NCBI RefSeq assembly: GCF_901933205.1
Contig: NC_044574.1
Coordinates: 49,137,609-49,201,608, forward strand
Length of the DNA stretch: 64,000 nt
Origin: Camarhynchus parvulus
Lineage: Eukaryota; Chordata; Aves; Passeriformes; Thraupidae
Reading direction: 5' to 3'
Positions 1-12,200 of this stretch are shown piece after piece; position 1 is the first letter of the stretch, and each line of letters opens with the position of its first letter. The notes beneath the pieces are model-generated. The model was not told where the DNA came from. It did not search any database and was given only the letters and a program-made list of their open reading frames with translations. The position numbers and the translations under genes were made by a program.

Positions 1-2803
1 TACTTTTCTTAGAACCATAAGTGCTAGAAGTAGGAGACTGTAGTGGGGCAGAGTTGCTGTTTAAAGAAAGCAAGTGTTTAGTCTTTGGCATTGTATGGGA
101 GTGCTTGGGAGAAATTATCTTTATACCACAAAGGCTCAAGCTGGTACATTTTGAAAACAGATTTCCACATGTAAAACAAACAAACAAAATCCCACAAAAA
201 ACCCCTTCTGAGACAACTGGGATAAGAGGTCCAGGCAAGCCAAATGAACTTGCTTTTGGCAGATCCTTTGTAGATATCATAGTCTAAACTTCTATTACAG
301 CTGTGTGCTGTGTTAATTTTTGTATATTGAATATTTAAAACATTTCATGCTCCAGAAAGGTCCAGTTGCCCTTGTTTTGTCTCTTGCTCACCTCATTTTT
401 TCTGAACACAATGGGAAAATGTGATCTAACGTGGGAAGTGAAAGCAGCATTGTATGGGAAGGAGGCTGACTCTCCAGCCTGGAAACAGATCAGGAATAAA
501 GGCAGGCCTGTTTTGTGCTCGTCACCTCAAATGAAGAAGCACTGTAGCAGCTTAAGTCCCCACAAGATCAGACCTTGATGCTCTGCTAAGCAGTGTGTGC
601 TGGCTCACCTTGTGAGAAGCGGGTTGTATGGGAAGAGAGACAAGCACTTCGGCCAAGGCTGTCCTCTGAAACGCTGCGTCTGGCGAGGCACTTCCTTGGT
701 ACTGGCTTGGGTGGTGGCCATGATCCTTGCAGCCTGGTTGGCCTTCATATTCCCCATGCACATGGAAGGTAGGAAAAATCTCCCTCTTCCTTCCTATGGA
801 GTACTGAGGGATGCATGGGAATGAGATGGCTGAAATATGCTATGGCTGAGTTGGGCTTTGAAACGAAGCCTCCTGGTGTGAAGAACCAGCTGCTGAGCAG
901 GAGAAAGGGCTTCCTTATTTCTGCTGCTTTTCCAAGAAGGATAAGTAAATTGCAGTAGTGTGGCTTCCTGGCTGCCCCGTGTGGGTCCAGCAGCCTGCAG
1001 CAGCTGTGCAGTCAGCTCTTAAACCTGCATTTTATCTGTTAAAGCATGAGCAGAGTTCCTGTGAGGTCCTCATGGCCATGGAGCTCAGAAAAGGGACTCT
1101 CTTCCTGACAAAAGAGCATGGTCAGCATGGAAAATGCTGTCCTTTTTGTGCTCAAGTTAGGAATTGATCCTCTTATTACATGCCAAAGGGATGGTTTTGA
1201 TTTATTTCTGCAGCTCTTGCAAGTTTGTTTTAACTTGAAGGTGGTTACTGTAATTACCAGAGGCTGTATCAGGAAAGTCTGGTCCTCTTGTGCAGTAGGA
1301 AGCCCTCCAAGCACATGAACAAAACCAGTCAGGTTGTCTATTAAAGGCTTGTACAGCAGGTCTGAAAAGTCTTTTACCTCTGGACCGATTGCTGGGCCAG
1401 TGCTTAGGAGTGCCCAAAGTGGGCACATCAGAGGTTTGTGTGTGCATTGCACGTGGCTGTGATACGGGACAGCTCTGACCTGCAGGAACTGCCTGTGCTT
1501 CTCTGTGCTAAACATACATTTTTATCCTATGGAAACTCATAGTGGTTGGAACAAGAGTAAGTGCTGTGACAGAAACAGTCAGGTGAGGTCAGGCAGTGTT
1601 TGTAGGCTGTATTGCATCCTCTTCCTCTCCCTTGACTGGGCGGGAGGCTGTGTCATGCATTTCAGCTTGCTGCAAAGCCATAGCAGGGGCTACAGAGCAA
1701 AGCCATGCTGTGCAGTTTCATTTGGTCGGGCCAACTAAAAACAAAGTTGATATTTAAAATATATATTTTTTTTTAGCTGGTTTGATTTATTCAGCAATTA
1801 TATCTAATTTTCATTCCAGTGGCCCTTATAGGGCTGATTTACTTGTTTGACCCTCCCACCTTTCACTGTTACTTTAAAACTTCTTTATTTATAGATTAGA
1901 AGTACTATTTTTCTGTCCAAATCAGAGTGCTGCACACCTGCTTTGCTTTTTCACAAAGGGTTCTCTTCCATCTCCTCCACCTCGCATTGATTTCCCTGAA
2001 CTTCCTGCAGCAGTGAACAGGAAAGTCTCTGTGGTCCTTGGGGTATTGCTTCTGTGCTGTGGCTCAATGCACAGCTCCATATGTGGTTTTTTTTTTTTTT
2101 CTTTAGGCTCAAACTGGAAAATAAACATGTACTGAAGAACCTGGTCCTGAGGATATGTTAATTTTCTGCAGCAAATAAAGAGTTGTGAGGGAGCTAGATG
2201 ATTTCTTGCATGTGGACAGCAAGAAGGAAAACAATTGCCATTCCTTTGGGGGGTTAGTAAGGCCAAATACTGAAAGTTGGGTAAATGGAGCTGGACTGAT
2301 TCTACAAGTTGTTTCTAATTTATGTAGGATATTGGTGGTCTGGATTTTTTTGTTTGCTTGGTTTGGGGTGGTTTTTTTCTGTTTGGTTTGGTTAGTTTTT
2401 TTTTTTTTTTTCCAAGCAGCATTTCTGGCTTATTTTTTTGAGGACAGGTACCCTAGGGTGCCTCTTTAAAGTTAAAAATAACAGCAGTTTTAGATTACTC
2501 AGCATGATTTGGGAATAGATTCTGTTGCTCTCTGTCAATCCTAGTTCAGATAGAGATTTAACACAGGAATCCTGGATTGAAGGCAGTGCTTGCCCTCAGG
2601 GATAGAAATAAAATAAAGGGGGAGGGATGGGGGGTAGTGAAAGGAGAAGGAGGATTCTTGGCACCATTGAGCTGTGTCATGTAGTTATGATTATAATTGG
2701 CATTTTCAGGGCAGTACTTTTGGCAGCCTGTGGGTTTTTTTTCCTGCAAATGCTGCTGCTCGTCTGTGACCAGCGTAGAAAAGGAATTCAGAGGGATCTG
2801 CTC
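1..2803. other. EPHA5 intron 2, first block
   Basis: Non-coding sequence with no gene I can support. It holds a T14 run at 2087-2100, a G/T-rich tract ending in T16 at 2341-2411, and a purine-rich stretch near 2608-2655. The longest open frame (1039-1515, minus strand) has no recognisable family, no codon-use signal and no splice context. The intron number is inferred from the usual Eph gene structure, in which the ligand-binding domain is exon 3. Confidence 0.8.
2341..2411 (+). repeat. G/T-rich low-complexity tract ending in T16
   Basis: The + strand is almost only G and T here (repeated GTTT and TTGG words) and ends in 16 T at 2396-2411. It resembles the larger G/T-rich tracts in the intron after exon 3, at 30776-30942 and 37762-37931. 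Confidence 0.85.
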
Positions 2804-3406
2804 TGTGGTTTAACCCCTGCCAGCAGCTAAGTCTCACACAGCTGCTTGCTCCTGCCCCACTCCCCAGTGGGATGGGGGAGACAATCAGAAGGGTAAAAGT
2901 GGGAAAACTCATGGGCTGAGATCAAGGCAGTTTAATCAGTAAAGCAAAAGCCATGTGTGCAAGCAAAGCAAAGCAAGGAATTCCTTCCCCACTTCCCAAG
3001 GGCCAGCAGGTGTCCAGTCATCTCCAGGAAAGCAGGGCTCCATCACAAATAACTGTGACTTGGGAACTCAAATGCCAAGGATATTCACTCTGAATGCCAG
3101 GATATTCACTCTGAATGTCCTTCCCTTCCTTCTTCTCCCCAGCTCTATGTGCTCCATATGGTGTGGAATATCCCTGGGGTCAGCTGGGATCAGGTGTGCC
3201 AACCGTGTCCCCTCCTAACTCCTTGTGCACCCTCAGCCTTCCTGCTGGTAGGGTGGGATGAGAGCCCCAAAAGGCCTTGACTCTGTGTAACCTCCCTAAG
3301 GAGAACATCCCTGAATTATCAATACTCTTCCCAGCACAAATCCAAAACATAGCCCGCACCAGCTACCATGAAGAAAATTAACTCTATCCTGGCCAAAACC
3401 AACACA
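2804..3406 (-). mobile_element. Solo LTR of a bird endogenous retrovirus (ERV-L-like), LTR 1
   Basis: About 600 bp bounded by TG (TGTGGTTTAACCCC on the + strand) and CA (CCAACACA). It is plainly homologous along its length to the copy at 23425-24015. The element is read on the minus strand: there the + strand TTTAAT at 2931-2936 becomes an ATTAAA poly(A) signal, and the promoter region near 3140-3155 carries a decayed TATA-like sequence. No internal retroviral sequence flanks it, so it is a solo LTR left by LTR-LTR recombination. I see no convincing target-site duplication. Inside it, a 21-bp unit is tandemly doubled at 3078-3119. The class III (ERV-L) label is from memory of bird repeats and is not demonstrated here. 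Confidence 0.85.
3078..3119. repeat. 21-bp tandem duplication inside LTR 1
   Basis: Two adjacent 21-bp copies starting AGGATATTCACTCTGAATG (3078-3098 and 3099-3119) differ by one base. The related LTR at 23425 has no matching duplication, so it probably arose after or during insertion of this copy. Confidence 0.9.
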
Positions 3407-3740
3407 TATGCTAACATGCAAGAATGCGATTTAAACAGTAGCAGGAAGCGTGATGGAAATAAGTAATACTGAGTAGCTGAGAAAATGTTAATGGCAGCCT
3501 AAAAGCCTGCAATTTGGCTGCTTGGTTTATATGTATGCATTTTTGTACATGCACACTTTTTTTAGTAAGAAACAATACTGCATGTCTAAGGGTTTGAAAT
3601 AAACTGTATAATCCAAACCCAAGCAGTAGTAGCTAATGTTTTCTGTTATATACCAAATAAAGGAATTTTACACAAACCATGTGTGGGGTGATGTTTAGCT
3701 CAAGAGTTGAAACATATAGGGTGTTTTTTCCCCAGTAGGA

Positions 3741-3776
3741 TTTATTATATATATAATTATATATATAGTTATATAT
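3741..3776. repeat. AT-rich microsatellite-like run
   Basis: Thirty-six bases made almost only of A and T, with several TATATA words broken by ATTAT and AGTT, so it is an imperfect (AT)n repeat. Confidence 0.85.
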
Positions 3777-4664
3777 CTGTCCTCTGTGACTCTCTTTCTG
3801 GTACTTCATGTCCATGGTCATTTTTTCTCATCCCATGGGGCCATGATGATGTGTCTTCTTTTGGTTGTGCTGCCTGTTTAGTGTGCCAGAGTCATGCATG
3901 CTTGCTTTGTACAGTATAACTCCAACAAAAGACCTTGAGCTTTGGGTTTGGAAAGAGGTTATTAACCAGAGGTTAATAATGCAACTGTATGAGACCCTTG
4001 TGGTATTTAACTAAACTGTTTTAAAGCAGAACTGACTTCATGTTTCCAACTCTGAAAGTCCCAGAGGGAGAATGAAGATGCTGGAGTTCAGTGGGAGTAG
4101 GGCACTGCCATGAGAGGTAAATTTGGCCAGCAGACTACTGTCCAAATGGGTGGATTTCCCTGCTGAGTTGGTGGTGCTTATAAAGCTGCATTTGTTTCAC
4201 AAAGCTTTATTATACCAATCCAAATCCAAAGAGATCAGCTTTGCAATGGGGAGTTGCATCTTGTGTGAGAAGGCTGATGGAGTTGGGTGTACCATAGAGT
4301 CTTGGACTGGCCCACAGCCACCAGAGAGGAAGGGAAAAAGCTTTCATCCAGGCTTGTAATGGGTAGGACAAGATAAGCAGAATTTGTTTTATCTAGACTG
4401 GTTCAGGTGAAATTTGATAGAATGTGGCTTCTAATGGTTAGTCTGTGGAGCAGGTGTGGGATTTCTGTCACAGGAGGTTTCTGACAGCAGGTTGGACTCT
4501 CTCTGCTATTCTGGTCAAGCTGAGTTCATCTCTTCTGAAGGACAAACCAGGTAGTCTGCTCTGACCTATTGCAGCCCTAAGTCTGAAGCCCTTCTGTCTG
4601 AAAGCTTGTCCTGACTCTGTCTAGGATGAGATCTGTTTTTGTTTCCCTCTGAAATTTGGTGTGC

Positions 4665-4704
4665 TTTTTTTTTTTTTTTTTTTTTTTTTTTGGGGGGGGG
4701 GGGG
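4665..4704. repeat. T27-G13 double homopolymer
   Basis: Twenty-seven T followed directly by thirteen G. Such a tract is very prone to length change and sequencing error, so the counted lengths should be treated as approximate. No retroposed body is recognisable beside it. Confidence 0.9.
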
Positions 4705-5842
4705 CATGTTGAGTATTGGAGGGTGTTGGGTGTTGTTGGGTTTTTTTGTTATTATTTGTCTTTTCTTATTTCTTTAATCTTGGCCTGACTAAAATCAGGT
4801 TACTGTTACTCATCTATCAACCTGCATTTAAGATCCACTCTTGCTACCTGCAACACATTAGCTGCACTGTGTATCTGCTTTTAAAGATACTCATGCTAGA
4901 CAAGAGTTCTCATTGTATAGCCTTACCATTTAATTCATGTCCTTTCTCATATCTCCTTTTGTATCTGAAGTCTAATCTTTTCACTCCATTTGAGACTGCT
5001 CTTGTTGCCCTGTCCTCTCAGCTGGCTGCCCTTTGGTTTGTGTGCTGTTGACATAAATCAGCATTTATTTGGGAGCAGCATCTGGCGAGGTGTAGGTCTT
5101 ATTAAAGGAGATCTAAAATGCCTAGAGTACTCTAAGGTATTGTAAAATAATTTAATACTAGTGAGATTAGGAATAAAGCAAATCTTTATCTTGGCTAGAA
5201 CTGTATTACTGGAATAATACATTCTACATGGGAAAAAATAAAGGTTGATCCTTCAGTATATAATTTTGTAAATACTGTTGTCAGCATTAGGTTCCTCCAC
5301 ACAGGCTCATTGGGCAAACAATAATCTCCTTTCATGCTAAAATGTCTTATTTTTTCTCTAGTGTCTAGGAATTACATTGGGGGATAAAAGAGCTTTGAAG
5401 AGCTTTATCTTCTAAAACCATTGTTTTCTTTGTTGCTTTTGTGCCAATTTCAGAAATATTGGTATCCAACAGTTAGTAACCATACAATTAAAATGTACTA
5501 ATGTAGTGCTGTCATGGAAAATCTGAAACTATACAGAATAAAATATTACCATTACAGAATGCATATGCAACAGCCCAGGGTTTTCAAAACATGCATTAGG
5601 ATTTTATAGCTTATTTTATTAATTTTGAAGTATGTTTCTTACTGGTTCATGTGCCAAATATATATATATCAGTGGGTTACTTATCACTTAATTGCATAAT
5701 CATTTTATAAGACTTCAAATGCACTGGCCCCATTTGACAGCATATCTTTTTCCTCAGGTTAATGGCACTTTTTTTGGTAACTAAATTCGAGAATGCAGTC
5801 CTGTTTGATTTTTTTTTTATGTTACTTATTCAGGAAAGCCAG

Positions 5843-5872
5843 CATTAAAAAGAAAAACATTAAAAAGAAAGA
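5843..5872. repeat. 15-bp tandem duplication
   Basis: CATTAAAAAGAAAAA at 5843-5857 is followed at once by CATTAAAAAGAAAGA at 5858-5872, one mismatch. The unit is A-rich and likely arose by replication slippage. Confidence 0.85.
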
Positions 5873-7918
5873 ATGCTAGCTTCAAAAAGGTAAACACCTA
5901 GTAGGTGTGTTCAGGAGGAGAACATTTGAAATGCCAAATTCCTGAAAATAGTGTTAAGATGGAAGCTGGTATTTTGTCTTCATGGCAAGCCATTGCCTTG
6001 TGTATACACAGTGAATGAGGACAATAAAAATAGAGAGCTAATCTGAAGACCCTTCACCTAGCTGGAAACCTGAAAGGAGAGCTTTCCAACTGACTGTTGT
6101 GTTGCTGCAAAGTCCTGGTATGTGGTTATCCTACTATTAAGAAACAGTTCAGCATCTGAACATCTAGGATTGTTAGAACAAACTTCCATCCATTTTTCAA
6201 GTTATTATTGGAAGTCATTCAGATTTTCTGTTTGCTTGTCCTGATCAGAAAAACAGGGTGTTTTTCAGTTGCTGAAGGCTACATGCACATATGAAAGTGG
6301 AAGGTGGGACTGAGTTCTTGGCTATTGAAAGAAAATGATGGTGTTTTATTTCAAAGCTCTTCTTGTCCCAGTATATTTTGGGTTGACAGTCTTAATTTAT
6401 CTGTAGACATCTTCATTTTGAGTGAAAAGGCATACTGAACTCTATGATTTAGTGTGTGCAAGTAAAACAATAACCATGAGGTCTGTTGGTTTAATACTGA
6501 AAGTACTGTACCAAAACAGATTGGAGATAAGGTATGAGCAGCACGCATGGAAGCAAATCATGCTTTGGAGGCTTTTGTGTTAACTCTGCTCCAAAGAAAA
6601 GTGGTAGCTCCTTCTCTCCAGCCTTTAGGCTCTTCAACATGAGTGATGAAGCACTGTTGAGGAGAGTGTGGGTGACACCTGGATATCAGTCATCTCTGAG
6701 ATACCACTGTGATATTGTATGCTGTCAGGCCACTGTGACTGATGGTCTGCACCCCATGGGATGAACAGTGAGTAGAAAACAATTGCAGAACATGGTTTGG
6801 CTGCTTCCTCTGCCAGGGCAGAGGATTTGGGGGGGAAAAATCTACTGAAATAGTCTCAAAAAAATATAGACTGCCATCCTGAGGGTAGTTGTCAATATTT
6901 AGAGTAGAGAGCAATTATTTCTTCCATGTGTAATGGGACATCACTGATTCTTAATTCTATTTCAAGATGATTTACTGAAGACACATCTGTGATGTAGTAG
7001 TGATCTATATTTAGGAGTGTATGACAACTTGTGTGTTAGTTTGACCCTCACCTACCCCTGTATGATCTTAGTGGTCTTCGTAAGGAACGATCCATGGATG
7101 AGTTGCCAGTTAGCTGCAGGGAGGAAGCAGGATTGAGCCCCGGGGCTGGTAAGGATGAAAGCTCCCCTGAGAGGAGTGGGGACTGTGGATCAGCATGGTG
7201 TGATGGAAGAGGTGTAGAAGAAGTTGCCTGCTGAGCTGGGCATGCCTGGGACAGCTCAGAGAAGGCCGATGATGGCAAGGAGTAAGAATGCTGGTGGCTT
7301 TCTAAAGCCTGGAGCTGTCAGATCAGGCTGAAACCTCCACACGGTCCTTTATTGGCTTCCTTTTGCTGCTTTCCAAGAAGGAAAGTATTATTAGGTACTT
7401 GGTTCTTGCTGAAATGCTTTAATAAGCATTTAGCTTAATGTGCTCTTATTTATTTCTCTTTGTCATCATTATTCAAGCAAGTGCCAGGCAACTCCTTTGA
7501 TTATATTTAATTCTTGACTTTACAAAATGAGGATTCAAAAAAAAATCAAGTTCAAAAAACCTTGTCAAAAAAGTAGATGCATTTAAATTTTTAGAGAGGT
7601 TCCCCATACTAAGGCCTGAATCTTATTGTTTTCCATGTATATGAGCTACCTATATTTAGAAGCATATAGTGTCCTGTAGATCTGTTACTTTTTCTCCACT
7701 AAGATAAACCAGAATCATATAAAGATGTGTGTTTTCTGTGGATAATTGCTCTCCTTGGGATGCTTTCTTGCAAAGATCAGAACTTCTGGCTCTGAAGTGG
7801 AGGGAGGACTGAACATTCATGCTACAGAATTTCACATTTGACTTCAGCAAAAATATTTTGGGACAAGTGACCTGATCCCTGTCTTCAGAGATCATCCTCT
7901 AACCCCAGTGATTCTTCC

Positions 7919-7970
7919 CATGATATTGACAGTATTCAGGATATTGACCATGATATTGACAGTTATCAGG
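7919..7970. repeat. 30-bp partial tandem duplication
   Basis: A 30-bp unit starting CATGATATTGACAGTATTCAGG (7919-7948) is followed by a partial second copy at 7949-7970. Within the unit the word GATATTGAC itself occurs twice, so the repeat has two nested levels. Confidence 0.85.
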
Positions 7971-8820
7971 AGAAGATGGCACTGGGTGTTTCTTGCTATG
8001 ATTTGAGATATCATTAATCCATTTTCAGTTTGGTATCAGTTGTGAGAAGGAGCTACTTGGTGCTCCTCTAGTGCAAGTCAGTGCCTCAGGCTGTGAGCTA
8101 GACCAAGAATAGATGAGTGAGCACAGGGTGGGAGAGGAGGTGATGACAGGACTTCTTAAAATATTTATTCGTTGAAAGTGCTCTTTAGAATTAATTTTTT
8201 TGAGGTGTTTGAGTTTTTCTGTGATGCACAGGTGCCACTCCTTCTTGGATGATAACCCCAAGACCTAATTGTACTCAGCAGATACCCAGTGTGGGGGTGA
8301 AATTGTCTGGTTTTGAAAAAGAGGATTTAAGAATTTTGGGGTTTTTTCCTCCAGCTGTTCAGAAAACTAGCACTTTCTGTCTGTGTTGGCTGCCTTTTTC
8401 ATTGGGACCTGATGTTTTAATTTGGGGGAGTGGGGATGGGACTAGGGCGGCGGGTCAGCCTGCAGACTCCAGGTACAGCACTGATGTGATTCTCCTGGTT
8501 TCCTGCTGGAGCCTGGAGGTCCTTACAGTTTGTCACTTAAAGGTGAGGGTCATCAAAATAACTTGTGCTCTGTATGATGCCTGCTCAGTGTGGCTTGCTC
8601 CCAGTTCAGTCAACAGTAAAGGACAGCAAAAATATGACCTTTGGTCTTCTGTTCAAAAGCCTTGGGGGTGTTGAGATTTGTTTTATTTTAGCTTTATTTG
8701 CTTCAGAAATTGAAAGATACACTTGAGAGCTTTGCCTTGGCTTCAAACCTCCAAACTGGGGGGCTGTTGGGGCTCCTTGCAAGACCTAATTTTAAGTGCT
8801 TAGAACTGTAGGGCGTGTAC

Positions 8821-9240
8821 TGACTTTCTTAGCTGATTGCAGTGCAAATGTAAAGTCAGCCCATAAATCGTAGCCAGTGTTGTGATTACAAATCATTACA
8901 ATAATGTGAGATTATTCAGTTTGTCACAAATCCTTCTAGACTACACAATTAAAGTCATAACCACAAATACAATCCTGTAAGATAAAGTTACTTCATTACA
9001 CAATCTCTGTCTGGTTTACTGTTTGCTTTTTATTTTGATGACAGATTGAGTAAGTGAATTTTTCTGTGTAGTTAACTTAAATGGCAACACACATACTTTT
9101 AATATCTCTGCCAATTCTGGAGTTAACTTTGCATTCTTAAATTTATTGATATTGATTAATATAGTAATTAGCCAAAGCCTTGATTTTCACTCTAGTGATG
9201 GGAAAATCAACTTTAAAATGATGACATTTTAGAAAAGAAT
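8821..9240. promoter_or_regulatory. Candidate conserved non-coding or enhancer block, AT-rich
   Basis: High-complexity AT-rich sequence without simple repeats. It holds many homeodomain-type cores (ATTA, TAAT), for example GTGATTACAAATCATTACAA near 8880 and the dense cluster TTGATATTGATTAATATAG then TAATTAG at about 9146-9170. This texture is typical of developmental enhancers in genes such as EPHA5, but conservation cannot be judged from one sequence. It could equally be ordinary AT-rich intron. Confidence 0.3.
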
Positions 9241-12200
9241 TGCTAGTTATGTCCATCACTAGACCAGTCTTGTCACATGATCAGGAAATACGTGATTCAT
9301 AATCACTGATACATTGTTGGGTAGGTGACTGGAAGGAGGTTGGTGCTCTCCTGCAAAAGCAGTGACTGCTGTCAGTCTGCAGAATTATAGTGAGGCAGAG
9401 GACAGCTGCTGAACAGGAACAAAATGAATAGTTCACTTGGGAATGGATTTCAGACCAAATCAAAACTTTTTGTACAGTTTAAGAGACCCATCTCATTGCT
9501 CGTGTGGTCCCTTCCTGCCATTGGATGTCCTGATGCTTCCAGTGCAGAGGAAACTCCAGCGGGCTAAGGAGAGACTTGTGCCTGTCAGCCAGAGCCCAAT
9601 GGCTCAGTGTGTCAGAGTAATTCTGATAAATACCCAGACTGAGATAATCAAAACCCATCCAGGGATTTGGTTGTTGTCCTACTTATTAATTTTAATGATA
9701 ATTGAATATCCATGTCGATTACTCAGGCTGTAAGCTCAGCTTCCCAAGCCCTGTGTATTCAATTTCAAAGCACTGCTTCTTCAGAGTCTGGTGTATTTAA
9801 GTCAGAGGGGTGGTCTCAGAGTGGACAGGCAGGACAGATAGGCAGGAGTCTGTGTCCTTAGGAGTCACAGTAAGTAAGTCTGGCAGAGTCTGTTTCTCAG
9901 AGCTGCATAAGTGTATTGACCTGGCAAATGTCTTTAGCCCCCAGGGGATTTGGTTATGATGCTGCCTATGTAATATTTGTAAAAGGCTTTTGCTGTGAAG
10001 GTGTTGAAGAGAAAGCAGGGAATCTCAAGCAGCCCTTGCTTGGTGTTTGCAAAGCTGTTTTGTTTGATACCAATAGCGCAGGTAAACCTTTTGGACTTCT
10101 CTGTTCTCTGCCCCTTTTGAACAAAGCACTACTGAGAGATCTTTTGCTTGCAGGGCTGTCTGCTCCAGTGCTAACTTGGGGTGTTTCTCAGCACTGCAGT
10201 TTGCAGAGGCTGACCTTGCTGAAGCTGGATATGCAGAAGTCTCTGTGCGTCTCTACCGGTGTTGCAGAGGGTCCTTGTCAGAAGCCAGAATCTATGCTGA
10301 GCTTTTTTTGTATGTGGGGAGCTTTTCTCAAATGAGTTCCCTGGTGCTTCTGACCCTGCTGGAAGACTCCATAGAGATCCCATTGATCAAGGGTAAAGAA
10401 AGCAGCTAAATCCAAAATGGGGGCTAATGCTGTAGCTATCCTGTGTTTTACTGAACTGGGAATGACTTAAGTTAGCAAAGTCTTGATTTAAACTGCCTTT
10501 AAAAAACAGATTGTACCCTTCCTTTTCTTCAACCTTTGTTTTGTTTATTTAAAAATAAATCAGCAAAGAGACAAAATAGAGTGTGAACAATTTTTTTTGC
10601 ACACAGTGCTGCGACCAAAGATACTACTTGGCAAATTTCCTTCCTTCTTTGCACTGCAGAGTTTTAAAACTGAGAACTGTTGTTTTTCCTGTATTACAGT
10701 AAATACATAAGGAATCAAAATGATATTAAGGAAGAAAGTTGGGCAACACCCCGCTGTTCAAATATGTTGATTGCAAATCATTGACATTCTAGACATGCTA
10801 TTTCTGTTTGTTAGCGAGTCACAGTTTCAGTGCTGGTGGGGTAAAACAATTGGTTGGGAAAAAGCACAAGATTATAGTATTTGCTAGTCCTTTCTATTTA
10901 AAAAGAAGAGCAGATCCATGAGTGTGTGGGTTGAAGGTAATAATGGTGTACCTTCATAGGATTTAAAGCCACTGGGTGTGTTAACATTATGTAGTTGAAT
11001 CTCTTGTGGCATATATGGTGTAGAAACTTGTTAGGAGTTCTTGCAGCAGGTCTGTAACCTTGATTTGGCCCACAGTGCATCTTCTGGAGAGAGATTTCTT
11101 TAAGTGAGTTATGCTCTTGTGCTAAGTCCATATCCCTTTGTAGCTTGAACTAACATCCATCTGTCCTTAATGTAAGACAATCTTTCTAGCTCAAACTGGT
11201 CAGACTTCAGTGCTCAGTCAATGGGTCTTTCCATGCCTCCTCTTGCTAACTTTACTGGTACATGCTAATCCTCTCTCTCCTCCCAACAACCCTTTTCAGG
11301 CAAAGAGGCCACAGGCAAGTTAGCTACCTCCCAGCCTTCTCTAATTTTTAATGGGTTTTTGTGCTATAAAGTAGGGCTTTGATCTCTTGAGTAGCTGTGG
11401 ACTCTCTTGTGGGATCTTTGCAATTTATTCTAGCTGAAGTGATGCCATTTGAAAAGAAAATGGCTTTCTGAAAGTGATATTAGTAAATTGTTGCTGAAAT
11501 TAATTCTGAAAGTAAATTAGTAAATTAGTATCTTGTTTGCTCTGTGAGGCAATTTGGGAAGAAAATCATCCTTGTGATGGAAACCAGGTAAAAGTGAAAA
11601 GGAAATCCTAGTGCCTGCTCAGCTGGTTGCTGTGGCAGGTAGGAGTTGCAGAGCAGTGCAAGATGCTCTATGACATGAAAATGTGGGCTAGAGCTGTGCT
11701 GAAGACTGTCATTAGAGAACCTGTGGGATGAATATGTGGTATGGGGAGTCCATAGGAGGTGGATATGCTACTACATGAATGCACCTTCACAGGTTTTGGT
11801 AGGAAGACAGGTTCCTGATACACTGGAAGATATAACCTTGGAGCCCCTTGAAGCTCTAGGAAAGGTGGGATTCAGTCCTGGCTCAGCAGCAGCTGCTGTG
11901 CAAGTAAAGCCAAATACTTTGCAGCATCTCAGGACTGTGCATCCCTGAGCAGAGAAGACAGAACCAAAATCACCTGAGTGCTTGGATGGCCTGTCTGATT
12001 GCTTCAGTTGACACAAATATGAAAATTCCCTTTTTGTGTGCATGAATGGTAGAGTTCTTTTGGGTCAGGTCCAATTTCACTTGCAAGGCAGGAGGAAGCT
12101 ATTGAGAAGCAACAACACGTTTTTGTGTCCTTCCCCTCAATGGCTAATCCCTTTACTTCGTCCAAAATTTCTTTCACTGCTTACTGTTTTAAGTTTCTTT

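Larger units (their letters stand above)
3407..8820. other. EPHA5 intron 2, second block
   Basis: AT-rich intron sequence with no gene. It contains an AT dinucleotide-rich run at 3741-3776, a T27-G13 double homopolymer at 4665-4704, a 15-bp tandem duplication at 5843-5872 and a 30-bp one at 7919-7970. All open frames are short and unrecognised. Confidence 0.8.

Noticed and set aside
1039..1515. 158-codon minus-strand open frame
   Set aside because: No recognisable domain, no neighbours in frame, ordinary intron composition.
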